NCBI GenBank assembly: GCA_027922465.2
Contig: BQMF02000019.1
Location: forward strand, 248,001-312,000
DNA from: Turritopsis dohrnii
Lineage: Eukaryota; Cnidaria; Hydrozoa; Anthoathecata; Oceaniidae
Direction: 5' to 3'
DNA length: 64,000 nt
Position numbers and translations under genes: made by a program. Each line of letters starts with the position of its first letter. Position 1 is the first letter of the stretch. The notes under the pieces are model-generated. The model was given only the letters and a program-made list of their open reading frames with translations, was not told where the DNA came from and did no database searches. Positions 46,576-57,641 of the stretch are shown piece after piece.

Positions 46576-46854
46576 GGTGCAACGATGGTGTAGTGGTAAG
46601 TACCTTTGAGTGCGATCACTGAGACCTGTGTTCGAGTCCAGTCATGTCGTATCTCAATACACCACTCCGATGCGTTTAAAAGCAGCGTGTCAGCCCATTA
46701 GGAGCCATCGAATAACTGGATAAGTCAGAGCAATGCTATACATATCTCCGGTGGTAAGTCAACTAATAGTTGAAAGTCGGCGGGTGGAAGAACCAGCCAT
46801 TAGAGATGGAAGCCCAAGGACTAAAAACTCCCGTTACTTGCTTACTTACTTATC
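46576..46854 (+). repeat. tRNA-derived SINE
   Basis: The first 75 bases carry RNA polymerase III promoter boxes: box A TGGTGTAGTGG (46586-46596) and box B GTTCGAGTCC (46630-46639), spaced as in tRNAs. A non-tRNA body of about 190 bases follows, ending in a CTTGCTTACTTACTTATC tail (46837-46854), a short simple repeat typical of SINE 3' ends. A functional tRNA gene is unlikely, because the acceptor stem does not pair and there is a long extra body. It would depend on a LINE for movement. Confidence 0.82.
46586..46639 (+). promoter_or_regulatory. Internal RNA polymerase III promoter (A and B boxes)
   Basis: Box A TGGTGTAGTGG and box B GTTCGAGTCC fit the tRNA consensus TRGYNNANNNG and GWTCRANNC. 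They drive SINE transcription if intact. Activity is inferred, not seen. Confidence 0.75.
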
Positions 46855-47351
46855 ATAATAAGATATCTAATAACTAAATGAAAAAATTGAAATAAAGGCA
46901 CATGCATGGTAGTTGCTAGGTGAAGACAGTTCATTGCTAGGTAAAAATCCATATAAAATTTAGCATTCCAAGGCTACTTTTGAGGCTTCTGTAGCCTTAT
47001 CATGACCAGAGTGTATGGATTTTTCCTCATGTAAGGTAGAATGTTAGAAGAAAGTAAAATACTGTCTCGTATTCTATCAGACCCAAGGCCACTGCCATTA
47101 TGGGCTATTATCATTATAAAAACAGCAAATCCTACCTTTAAAGTGGCAGTTTCATTCAATGTTAAAAGTTTTGCCCTATAAATGCAAACGGACCCTATTT
47201 CTAGGGAACCAATAGGAATTTTTTAAAAAAAATTGGATAGGTGCCTGTATACATTGCTGTGTGCAAAATATCTGAAAAAAGACACAATCTGAGGATATTA
47301 CTTCCAGACTTTGCCCTATTTTGCCTGAATTTCTCAGAAAATGGCTCTTAA

Positions 47352-48884
47352 TTAAGAGGAACTAACTTTTAATTAAAGGAGAACAGTTATCGCAAAAAAA
47401 GTATGTAATGAATGAAACAGTCAAAAAATCCTTATAGCATGACCACATGAAATATCTTCACAATTTGATGGAACAAACATCAAACTCGTTTGGCAGATAT
47501 TGTTTCCAGTGCTTAAAACTACTTGGCATCCAGATTTGTAGATCAATGCATTTGTTATGATTTTGAAGAGGTTGTGAAAGATAACTGACAAGACTGTAAA
47601 GTGGACATTAAACTGAGTTTTGAGTTTTGATCTATTTACGCACTGTTGATTTCCATAAAAAAAGTAATGAAAAGAAATTTGTGTTGGTACTAATGGAGTG
47701 AATAAATGTTTTTTTTACCCTATAGAAAGTACACACTTTTTTTATAAGAAAATTTTACAAGAACAAAAAATAAGAACAACCTGAGACTCAGATCATTGTT
47801 CCAAAAATTAACGCTTTGGCTGCCGGGCATAAAGTGCAAAAAACCTGACACATTTTTCATGTAAACAAAATTAACTATACATCTTATAAAAAACCAGCTA
47901 GGTAGCTTTCATTTTTTGTTGCTATGGTGAAGGCCATTGTCTGTGGCTTCGCGTTACTTCACCGCGTTGTTGCACCACAGACTGTGGCTTCCGGCAGTGA
48001 ATGAGTTGTTAAGAACAGTCTGAGCCTGAATTTTGTTTGTAAACTAGGAACAATTCAGCATTTGAATATTTTCTCAAGCTGACGTAAATAGTTTAGAAGT
48101 TTATCATTTTCACTTGTTATCATTTTTTTTCCTCTCACCCACAATCAATGTGTGAAAATGTATTATGATGGCGTGATGTGCGGCCTGCTGTAAAAACTTT
48201 TTATTTTACTGGAAGTTCCAGAAATAAGAACAAAATAAGGTTGAAATGTGAAAATGTGTTCTTAAGGCCAAGAACAAAATAAGAACGATTCAGGATGAAA
48301 AAGGCTAAAAAAAATAAGAACAGCCAGCCTCAGGTGAGATCTTACTGGTTCTTATAAAAACAAGCGCGTAATCCCTTCTAGTATAAGAGATGGTTGATAT
48401 CTGAATTTTGAAGGCATACTTGTTAATCAAGGGTTTCTAAGTTTGTTTATCTCAAGTTAATTGGTGATTCAATGTCATTGTGCTTTGAGCTGAGTGTTTT
48501 TCTCTCCTCTGTTTGATATATGTAAGTTTTGTTTCATTGCAATAAGTCTTATTTTTTGAGGATAGTTTTCTGTTGTATACCTTCTTTTTATGGCACAGAC
48601 TGCAAATTTTCTGTATTTTTACTCATTCACCAATTTATTCACCGATCAATGACTACTTCCACAGCACCTATCTGATCAATGGCGTATCCAGATGTTGATT
48701 TGATCACACCTGGTGCTTGAAGTGCGAGTAGGTAAAAAATCAAATTTCTGAATGAAAAAGACAGGTCCTGGAACTCCCTTGAAACTGACTCAAATTTCCC
48801 ATTTTTCCTATCAATTTTCTCGAGATGTTTCCTATTTTTAATGTTTCATTGAAGTTATAATGTATTTTAAGTTATTTACTGAGT
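47352..48884. other. Spacer with an AAGAACA-rich repeat patch
   Basis: Between about 47738 and 48365 the words AAGAACAAAATAAGAAC and TTTTTATAAGAA recur. The ends TTTTTATAAGAA (47738) and TTCTTATAAAAA (48352) are inverted, so a small element is likely. A related TTTTTTTATAAGAATTTT occurs near 7650. Boundaries and target duplication are uncertain. There is no gene. Confidence 0.4.
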
Positions 48885-50287
48885 ATATATCAGTCTTGGA
48901 AGAATAAGGCGCGCTATCGCGCTCGCGCACCTCCATACGCTCCTAGAAAGACTATGGAGCGCTTCTTCTCGCGCGCCTGAACATCTGTTACGTTTTTTCC
49001 CAGCAGGCAAAAACCTGTTCAAAGTCAGCAAAATAACGTAAGAGCAACGTTCATTCAAACGTTCTAATGTTAATTTTTGCTGACTTTGAGCATGTTTTTG
49101 CCAGTTTGCTTGATATTTTAAAACTCAATCCACATAATTTCTTCGCAAGGAAAAGTTTCTTTGTATAATGTAAATTGGGCTTTCGAAAGTACGCCACCAG
49201 TTCTTTATGTAAAAACATAAAATGCAGGAAATGTCTGTGTAGAGAAAATGTTGACTAAGGGGCTGTTCATATGGAGGTGAGCTGGCCCGGTCAACCGGGC
49301 TGGCTCACTTGAATGAGATGAAATTCACCCAGTGTTCATATGGCTTTTCTCATCCCACTTAACCGGGCTGGAGAATGTTTTTTAAATCACGTAAACAATA
49401 ATTCGAATTTCGACGCGTGCGCACTTGTCTAAAATCTATCCCACTAAGCCGGGCTGGTCTGTTCATATGAACAAATTTCATCTCACCTAGGTGAGATCCC
49501 GGCCAAATGAAATGAGATCTCACTTAAGTGAGCCAGCCCGCTTTTCATATGAACACAATTTATTTTTATAAAGATTTCTTAATAACAGTGAGATCTCTGC
49601 TAAGTGAGCTAGCCCGGCTAACCGGGCCAGCTCACCTCCATATGAACAGTCCCTAAGCCGACAGCCTTTGGGAATACTATCGTGACGTCTGAAAATGTTC
49701 ATTCATTTTTTCAAAAGTTATTGAAGAAACTTTTTTGCGTTGTGCAAATCAAAGCAAACTAACTTGCAAACGTTTTAATGTGGTCAGTGAACAAATAAAT
49801 AAAAGTTGTTCAGGTGTTTACTTCATCATGTTGTATTTTTATCTTCAATGATATGTTTTACAATAAAACATCTGGAAAAATTTTTTCTTTTCCAACGACA
49901 GACACAACCTCATGAATAATTAATGAGCTTCCTATCAATACAAACAACGTATTACTGACATAACTTTTCATAATACCAGTTTTGATATACAAGCGTCTTT
50001 ATATAAACAGATTTTTAAATTATCGCGAATGCACTAACGACGAAATTGGTATATAGTATTTTATCATCATTATCACGCGTGATTTTACTCCTTGAATAAA
50101 CGAAAACGATGCTAGCATTCTTAAATGGCCCTGATGGTGTGCAGAATAGGTGCGCAACGCGCCTAGAACAGGTTGAGGAGTGCTGTTTTTAAAATATTTG
50201 CTGGCGCGTTTATAGCGCGCCAAGAAGGCCCTACAGGCTTCTTTGTTAACGCACCTACTAAAAAATATACTTCCAAGACTGATATAT
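48885..50287. mobile_element. TIR element with ATATATCAGTCTTGGAAG ends, 1.4 kb
   Basis: ATATATCAGTCTTGGAAG (48885-48902) is perfectly inverted at 50270-50287. GC-rich GCGCGCTA and TAGCGCGCC words follow on both sides (48911 and 50210 areas). The AT-rich tips make the TA or TATA target hard to define. No coding sequence. A PIF/Harbinger MITE is nested within (49259-49653). A segment at about 49907-50100 resembles 780-945 in the hAT element. Confidence 0.65.
49259..49653. mobile_element. PIF/Harbinger-type MITE no. 1, TAA target, 395 bp
   Basis: GGGGCTGTTCATATGGAGGT (49259) and the inverted right end (reverse complement GGGACTGTTCATATGGAGGT) extend for about 43 bp with four differences. TAA flanks both ends (49256-49258 and 49654-49656), as in PIF/Harbinger. 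The interior consists almost wholly of palindromic words: CCCGGTCAACCGGGC, GTGAGATC, GAGATCTCACTTAAGTGAG and AGCCCGG. No coding sequence. Confidence 0.82.
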
Positions 50288-52362
50288 GTATGGATGATGT
50301 TGTTTCGGGGATAAATAAATGAACACAAGTGTTTGTAACTGATGAGAAGAGTTCAAACTAAGAAATAAAAATATAACAAGAAAATTCGTGAATATTTGAT
50401 AACAAAAAATCTAAGTGGACAAAGTAAATAAAATAAATAAATCTTACCAACTTGCCAGAATATATTATAAAAATTTATCCACAAAATAATGAAGTGAAGT
50501 TTGATTTGAAAAAACGCTGCGACTCTGAGAGTCCAACTTTTTAAAGAAAGATGCTCATGCTTCTCTTGACAGCCTTGAGACTGATTGTAAAAGATCTGAC
50601 ACACAAAAATATTGAACGTGTTTTTAAGTAATAAAATAAATCCCTAATGTATATTATAATAAAAAGAAATAACCTAATTGTTTTTGTGCTATTGAGTGTA
50701 ATTAAAATGAGTGTTGACTTTTTGCATTCATTGAGGAGCGCGTGCGCCTACCAGATGTTTCTTTTATAGTTCAGTAACTACACCCCTAATGACTAATGAC
50801 TTTTTTATTTCAATAATTTTGATGCTGTATGATGTACAGTAAGTAATTCGAGATTTATCAATGAGTGTTTTGCCATGGTGCATTTTTATATATTTCCCCG
50901 TAGGACGAAATATATGTTAAAACCGGCATTTTCCTTCTCCTTCTTCTTCTTCTTCTTCTTCTCCTTCTTCTCCGTTCACTTTTATAGCCGCGGTTCAGTA
51001 TTGAATTTTCGCCTAGCCAAAGTAGATAAGAATATAGGCTAGTCTACAGCACACCATTTTTTTCAGTCAGTGCAGATGAGCAGTGGAAGATTTTTGCTTT
51101 TTTTCTGCTAGCTCTTAAAATGATTCAACAGATGAAACGTTAAATGATGGAAATGAATCGTTTTAGTTCAGTGTTGTCTTAAAAAGCTTTGTAAAAACTT
51201 TTGAATGAACGTGTAAAAACCAGAAAAAATTGATGCATCAATAATGATGTTTTGTTTTTGTTGATAACAATGTTATGATGATTGGTAATTAATTTGCTTC
51301 GAACAGCAAACCATTGAAGCTGTGGTTTCAGTGCAAAGGTGAAAATTCATTATCAATAGCCAGGCTGAAGATTAATTTTTCTTTTACACCCTGATATAAT
51401 GTAGCCCAACTGAACTGAAAGCATGATGGATGTACCAGTCATGAAGGAAATCCTTTTAATGTGGAGAACAACCAGTTCAACCAGTTTGTTAATTCAAAAA
51501 GTACATACAAAAACAGCAAGTAAAAACATGATGTCGTATATGCAATAAGAAGTTCAGAAAACCATTTACGTATAATATTTTAAAACACAGGATTGAGACA
51601 CATAATAACTTGAAAGTATCTGGTCGAGTGTGCTTCCCTGGATAGTCATTTAATCCAACAACAGAAACATAGTTTACTATGGATGAATTCCATGATCACG
51701 TATACTGTTTTGATACTGTATATCATACTTTATTTTGCAAAATTTAATATACTGTCAATTTTCCTGTATGAACAACAAACGTAATTCAAAACACAATACA
51801 AATGACAGTCTGTAAATTAAATCAAGCCGGAACATGAACTTCTACTTTCAGCTATGTAGTGATTTGGTTATGGATATGTATTTTCACTGCAAAAGTTTGT
51901 TTTTTTTCCATTTGGGATTTATATATGAAGGTCATTTTTACCACAGAATAGAGTGTGAACAAATTTTTTTGAACAGAGATGTTTATTGTGAATACTTGAA
52001 TTTGGTTTTATAAATTGTCACTTCAAGCCCATCTTTTTTTTTGAAAATAACTATTCTGTCCAAATTTGAAATGTTACACGTAATATTTGTTAGTAGAGAT
52101 TTTGATTACTTTTGATAGTTATTTGCTTATATGTCTACCCGAAAGTATACTGTGGTATCTTAGGTTTAACAATTTCCTTTTCTTCTTTTGTACAGAAAAC
52201 CTGTATCAAATTTGATTGTATGATGTTGTAAGATAGTTTTATTTGAGTTACAATAGGAAACTTGTCAAGCTTCTGCAACAATAAAGATCATACATATTAT
52301 ATTATGATGAAATTGTCTTACACATTGATAGGTTTGTTGATATGCAGTTGTTTAAGTAACTT
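50288..52362. other. Putative TMEM117 intron 1, gene-poor stretch
   Basis: AT-rich, with a (CTT)n microsatellite at 50937-50977. No open frame with motifs and no paired inverted ends were found over 2 kb. Confidence 0.35.
50937..50977. repeat. TTC/CTT microsatellite
   Basis: CTTCTTCTTCTTCTTCTTCT with a few CTCC interruptions over about 40 bases. Confidence 0.85.
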
Positions 52363-52368
52363 AAGCTT

Positions 52369-53010
52369 AGTTTCCATACGACTGTATTCTGCAGTCGACT
52401 GCAAAATGCTCTTAAGTATTTTTCAGTCTACTGCAATTTGATTTCCATGTGACTGCATTTTGCAGTTGTTCAAAGAGGAACGCAGAATGATATGATATTC
52501 TGTATTGTTTTTACTCTTCTGATATCAAAAGTATGGCTGCTTTTAATATAAGACTACTATTACTTCAACAATTACGATTAATTTTATTTTATTCTTATCG
52601 AAAATATCAACAAAGCCGCAAAAGAAAATATAAGAAGAAAATGTGGGTACGAAAACTGTTCAAAGAAAGAAGTCAGAAAGGATAATATTATACAAATTAT
52701 TATACAAATTATGTTTTTGTATGATTTATTTGAATAGAATTAATCGCCGACATGCCGAACCATCTCTTCTATTAACTATGCAATGACGTAATATTTACTA
52801 TTTCTTAAAACCTGATTGGTTCAAGAGCTCGACTGCAAAAAAAGTCGACTGCAAAAGTAGAATGAATTCAACTTTTACGTCGAAACTCAAGAGAAATAAT
52901 TTTTATAAAATTATGCCAAGACAGCGGAAATTTGGTTTAACTGCGCATGCGATTTGAAAAACGTTGTCGGCATTTTGCAGTTGACTGCAAAATACAGTCG
53001 TATGGAAACT
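52369..53010. mobile_element. MITE with AGTTTCCATACGACTG ends, 642 bp
   Basis: AGTTTCCATACGACTGTATT (52369) is inverted at 53010, with about 45 bp of similarity. The tips are rich in CTGCAGTCGACTGCAAAAT words, which recur inside (for example near 52437, 52454 and 52830). AAGCTT lies outside both ends (52363-52368 and 53011-53016). It is non-coding. The superfamily is unclear; the terminal style is close to PIF-type MITEs. Confidence 0.72.
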
Positions 53011-53475
53011 AAGCTTTAGTATTAGTCGCATTTAGGTCTTATAATTTTTAGCTACGTGTCCATAGTAACTTCTCGGTCACTTTTTAACTCCACAGCAAAA
53101 TATTTTAAGAGAAACCTTATTGTTTGACCGTGAACAACTTCATTTCATAATAAGTTCAAAGTAAGTTTTTTGTGGTATTAAATTCAATCTGAGTATCAGG
53201 TCGATGGTAGTTATACTGTAACTATTTAATCACACATTTTTCTCATGGTTATCAATGTACACACAATAATTAATAAAATGTTTGCAACTTTGGGGAAATA
53301 TATAGTCGCATTTTTGCGAATCTTGTTTGTGTTCAAAAGTTAATTTTTGCTGTTTTTATTATTTTCTATCCTGTGAAGTTATCCTTGAATAGTTGGTGAT
53401 TTTCTTGGAAATGTCCTGGAAAAATCCTGGAGATTTTTTTAAAAAGTTATGTGGCCACCCTGAAAGAGTGTCTAA

Positions 53476-53982
53476 GGGGCTGTTTATATGAGAGGCGGGA
53501 CGGGACGTTTGCCGGGACGGGACGAAAAACGGGATCCCGCCTCCATTGAAGTTTTTATAAAAAATCTATCTCGTGTTTATATGAAAAAAACTATCCCGGG
53601 ACAAAAAACGTCCCGTCCCGGTTAGGCGAGATCTCGCTTTCTCAAACCGGGATCCCGCTTAAGCGGGACGTTTTTCATCATATAAACACACTGTCCCGGG
53701 ACGTTTGAAAATTGACTGGTTCTTATATTCGGTTGGAGATTACAGATACAGAAGTTAGTTCGAAAGCAACCACAAGTAGAAACCATCTGCGATAATTCTT
53801 TTTTCTAAATTGTTCGATTGCCATTCTATAAGCTCTTGGGAGAAACCTTTTACAATATTAAATTGTAAAATTGCTGTCTCGTCCCGGCAAAACTACTTCT
53901 CATGTAAAGGCGGGATAAAATCATCCCATTTTTCGTCCCGTCCCGGCAAACGTCCCGTCCCGCCTCTCATATAAACAGCCCC
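53476..53982. mobile_element. PIF/Harbinger-type MITE no. 2, TAA target, 507 bp
   Basis: GGGGCTGTTTATATGAGAGG (53476) is perfectly or nearly perfectly inverted at 53982 for about 50 bp, through CGGGACGGGACGTTTGCCGG. TAA flanks both ends (53473-53475 and 53983-53985). The first 15 bases match MITE no. 1, but everything inside differs. Here the words are CGGGACG, GGATCCCG and CGTCCCG. No coding sequence. Confidence 0.82.
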
Positions 53983-54639
53983 TAAGGCTTAAATTTTAAA
54001 TGCTTGCACCATAGACTCTACTTTTAATAAGGTTTGAATAAGAAAACCATTATTTTGAAATATTAATAATTCTATTAGCTTATGAATGCACAGATGAGGT
54101 AAAACATCATTTTACCAATCGAGTCTAAAGCTCCCAATTTCCCAATTACGTCCAGGTGATTTGAATTTCTGCTTTGAAGTTTCTAAATGTACATCGAAAT
54201 TGATGTTAAATAATAATCACTCTTCTTTGCAGAATTGTGTTGTTCATTTCCAGCGCTTTTTCTTTTTATGTAGACGATTAAACCATAAAGGGTCGAAAAA
54301 GGGTGCGAATGAGGTCGCGCACGATGAATCAGCAAGATGGAAAGAAAAAAAAACAAGAGTTCCTCTAGTGTTGCCAGCTGTCGCCAGTTTTTGTAATCGC
54401 AGAAAAAGAACAAAATTAATTATTATATTATTCGTTTTCAATGCAATTCTTCTTATTGAAAGAATTAAAAGAAATGTATTCGATTTTAAATCGAATACAT
54501 TTCATTCTAATTTTAAAAATACAACTTACCGGACTTCAAACCACGTTTCAAATATTACAAACAACAAGCTATCGAAATGTCACATAACTCAAAGTATTAC
54601 AAAGAATCCTTAAAACGAAATGAAGTAAAATCAGGTTGA

Positions 54640-55579
54640 TCTTAGAAATTTGTGGAAAAAAAAGAAGGGTAACGGAGAAGATAACATAGATAGTAGCAGT
54701 GTAAATATAGAAGAAAGTGTTAATGAAGAAGATGTAGTAAATAGTAGTAACATCAATTTTGTAAATATGGAAGAAGATGTAAATACTGTAAATATCGATA
54801 TCAGTCAACCAACCAATTTTGAAGAAGCTAATGCGTCTTCTAGCAATGCTGTAACTGAAAACAGGGAGGTGTGTTTTTCATTTGACGAAGACCTGTTCAA
54901 AGTCAGTTTTTCTATTTTCTGTAAAACATTTTGTTCTACATTTCTTATCTAGAGTGTTCATTTCAGTATCAAAAATGCATTTAATGTCATGCATACTGCA
55001 AAATCAGATCAAACTATGATGAAGAAAGTTCAATCAGATGAACAGTTGAAAAACAAAGTTGATCTTCGCAATAGATCCACTAAAAAATACAAGCTTCGAT
55101 TTCCAGATTTTTATTTTTCATCATCATTAAATGGGTGTTTTTGTAGAACATGTACCTGCATCATTTTCTGGTACAGAATGCCCGTTTATTGAAATTCCAG
55201 GAGGCTTTGGAGATCATTCCTCGACAGAGCTGCCCTTCATTTGAATTTTAAAAGACATCTTCACTCAATAAACAGGCTTTAAATGAGCTTCGTGAATGAA
55301 ACTCCAGTATCCATAAACTACTAGTAGACTACTGGTACAGCTCATTGCTTATTGTACTTGTATAACATTTTCCCGTTAAGTGCAGCTTGTGTGGAAAGGT
55401 TATTCTCTGAAATGCAACTAATCAAAACACGCCTTAGAAACTCATTAGGCCAAGTAAGACTTCATCAACTCCTCTAAATCGGTACTGAATCACCCGGAGA
55501 AGGATGTGACGATACCATTTATGAACACTTTGTTGACTTGCTGAAAATCAAAAATTCGAAAATGGGAATAGAACTTTGA
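54640..55579 (+). pseudogene. Internally deleted hAT transposase remnant
   Basis: Three separated pieces share the plus strand. An acidic N terminus (54650-54890) contains NIDSSSVNIEESVNEEDVVN. A TTF-like finger region (54989-55150) contains NKVDLRNRSTKKYKLRFPDF and SLNGCFCRTC. The C-terminal dimerisation block (55349-55579) contains LYNIFPLSAACVERLFSEMQ and LIKTRLRNSLGQ, interrupted by a TAA after HQLL. The whole RNase H-like body is missing between 55190 and 55349, so no activity is possible. It is a different subfamily from the hAT at 475-4606, judging by the C-terminal wording. Confidence 0.65.
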
Positions 55580-56458
55580 ACTTGATTCAAAGCCTGGAGA
55601 CAAAGATAAAGAAACGTTCAATATCTATTTTTCAAATTTGAATTTTTAAACAGTTTTGTTATGATTATGTTTTGGCGATAGTTCTGCTTGAGTAGCAATA
55701 AAACCTAATCATTTTCATGCTAAATTGATCATGTTAGGTGACAGCTGTTGTTTATATTCATTGTTCATCAACCTGTAAATACTTTATTAGAATTTGAAAA
55801 CTGTGTGATAAAATTATTTTCAAACCAACGACACGTGTTTTCTTTATACGTGAAAAAATGACTTGCCACATATAATGAAGGTGTCTACTTTCCTCTTTAT
55901 TCTAAGTGCATTTCAGAGTTGGTATAGTAAATATCACACTTCTTTTTTATTCGGTAAAACATAAGACATTATGTTTTTAAGGCCCAATTTTAAAGGACTT
56001 GGAAATGCATTATGATCTACAATCTTTTAAATCCAAGGTTAACTGCCACGTTGCTCTGTCTTTATAACTTATAACTATTTTTCCTTATCTCATCTTTCTC
56101 ATCTGTCTTTATAACTCTTCTTCCTTTTCTCATCCCATCTAGTAGTGGCTTTGGCCTTGCAGGGAGCAACCCATTGAAAAAGAAAAAGCAAAAGTAGCAG
56201 AACTCGCCCCTCGCTCAAATGTGTGGTTTTTGCAGTTATTGTAATCATTAAATTCTCCTTAAATCTTTAAGAATTGTTTACTGGCTGATAACATTCATGC
56301 AAGCAAGACCTTCAACAACTTAGTAAATGTTTTGTACCAATGTGCATGCATCATCATTCAAAGTCTCATGATAATTTTTTTACCATGTATTACTTTCAAT
56401 GTGACACCATTTCATGTTTTTGTCACATTTCGAAAATTGATGCAAAGGAAAATTTTGA
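55580..56458. other. Non-coding spacer
   Basis: AT-rich spacer between the hAT remnant and the hAT-like MITE. Nothing was recognised. Confidence 0.35.
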
Positions 56459-56464
56459 GGGGAT

Positions 56465-57413
56465 CAGTGATTATTCCAAGCAGTTGTAGTTGCTACCGTT
56501 GTTGTTGTTAAGATTGAGTTTCAAAAAATTGCCAAAGGCAATTTCACACGCCATAGGCGTGTTCCAAGCAGCTGGGGGTCTGCCCCAGTAGGGCCAGGGC
56601 AAAGCCCTGGTGGGGGATAGGGGGCGAAACCCCTGAAAATTTTTGTCATTTTAGCTTCTGATAATACCGAGAATAACTAAAAATTGATACGTTAAGCTAT
56701 AATAATTTCGCGAAATAAACATCGTAAAAAACATCGTAGTAAACATCGTAATAAAAATCTATTTGTTACTAAGGCGGGACGCGACTTTTCTTTTTTTCCT
56801 CGGGTATCATCTGCATTCAACCACTTTTTTAAGATCTGTTGGTAGTCATCGGAATTTAACGATCGAAACTTGCAAATCCGCAAACAATCACTAAGCGTTT
56901 CACTAGAGAGTTGAAGCCTAATCTACATTTTTAACCAATCAGAGTGCATTATACACACATGAAAAAAAACAGCATACATCTGTGTTTGTTTTAATTTATT
57001 TGTTTATTGCATGAGGCATAATTATTAATTAATTAATTAGTCTATTTTATCAACTAGAAAAACGTCAGTAGATTGAAAGATTTAATTTTTTTCATCATGC
57101 GGGCAATTTCGCTAAAGTGGAAACCCGCCTTTATATCATACCAAAGAGAGTAAATGAAACAGGTGGCGCGAATACTTTGTTGTTCGTGAAAGTGGAATTT
57201 CGTAACATTGCGTGATTTAAATGTGAGGAGGAGGAGTTTATTTTATCGGATCAACGAAAAGACGAAAGAAAAAATGTTTCGAAGAAGTTTTTAAATATAT
57301 TAAATATAGCAAATCAAAAAATTTTTTTTCAAAGATTGAGTTTCAAAACTCAATTGAAGATTGAGTTTCTGCTACCGTTTACCGGTAGCAGAAAAGTGCT
57401 TGGAATAATCCCT
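56465..57413. mobile_element. hAT-like MITE with CAGTGATTATTCCAAGCA ends, 0.95 kb
   Basis: CAGTGATTATTCCAAGCA (56465) matches the reverse complement of the right end with one difference (G for T at position 4), and GCTACCG follows on both sides. GGGGAT lies outside both ends (56459-56464 and 57414-57419); a hAT target would be 8 bp, so the last two bases may have decayed. The left part holds a GC-rich palindromic block (about 56568-56635, CAGCTGGGGGTCTG and GGGCAAAGCCCTG) that resembles 543-600 in the autonomous hAT. It may therefore be a derivative of that family or a relative. Confidence 0.65.
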
Positions 57414-57641
57414 GGGGATAGTGGTTTAATGAATATGCTGTTATTATTCAGTTTTCCGAGCTCTTACAGGATCTTTATTTGGTCCAGCAGCAGCATTGTA
57501 ATCTAAACCTATCTTAATGGTGCATAAGATTTTAACCACTGGTCATGATCACGATAACATTGCAGGCACAGTATCTTACCAAGTAGACTTTGTCAAATTA
57601 GTTCAAAGCATTTAATGAGGAATAAAAAATTTGTTTTGTAG

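Larger units (their letters stand above)
46122..47347. mobile_element. TTAA-flanked TIR element, 1.2 kb, containing a SINE
   Basis: GAGCCATTTTCTGAGAAATT (46122) is inverted at 47347, and similarity extends about 110 bp inward through CACATTGTGTTTG and CAGCAATGTA words. TTAA flanks both ends (46118-46121 and 47348-47351), as in piggyBac-type insertion. No transposase is encoded. The SINE at 46576-46854 sits in the middle. A stretch at about 46495-46540 (CCGTTGCAGAGATGTCGTCG) is related to 59748-59793. Confidence 0.72.

Noticed and set aside
46576..46650. tRNA gene
   Set aside because: A and B boxes are present, but the acceptor stem does not pair and a long non-tRNA body with a simple-repeat tail follows, so it is a SINE.
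54161..54613. 150-residue open frame
   Set aside because: Low-complexity Lys/Asn/Phe composition with no motif and no splice link to the hAT remnant just downstream.
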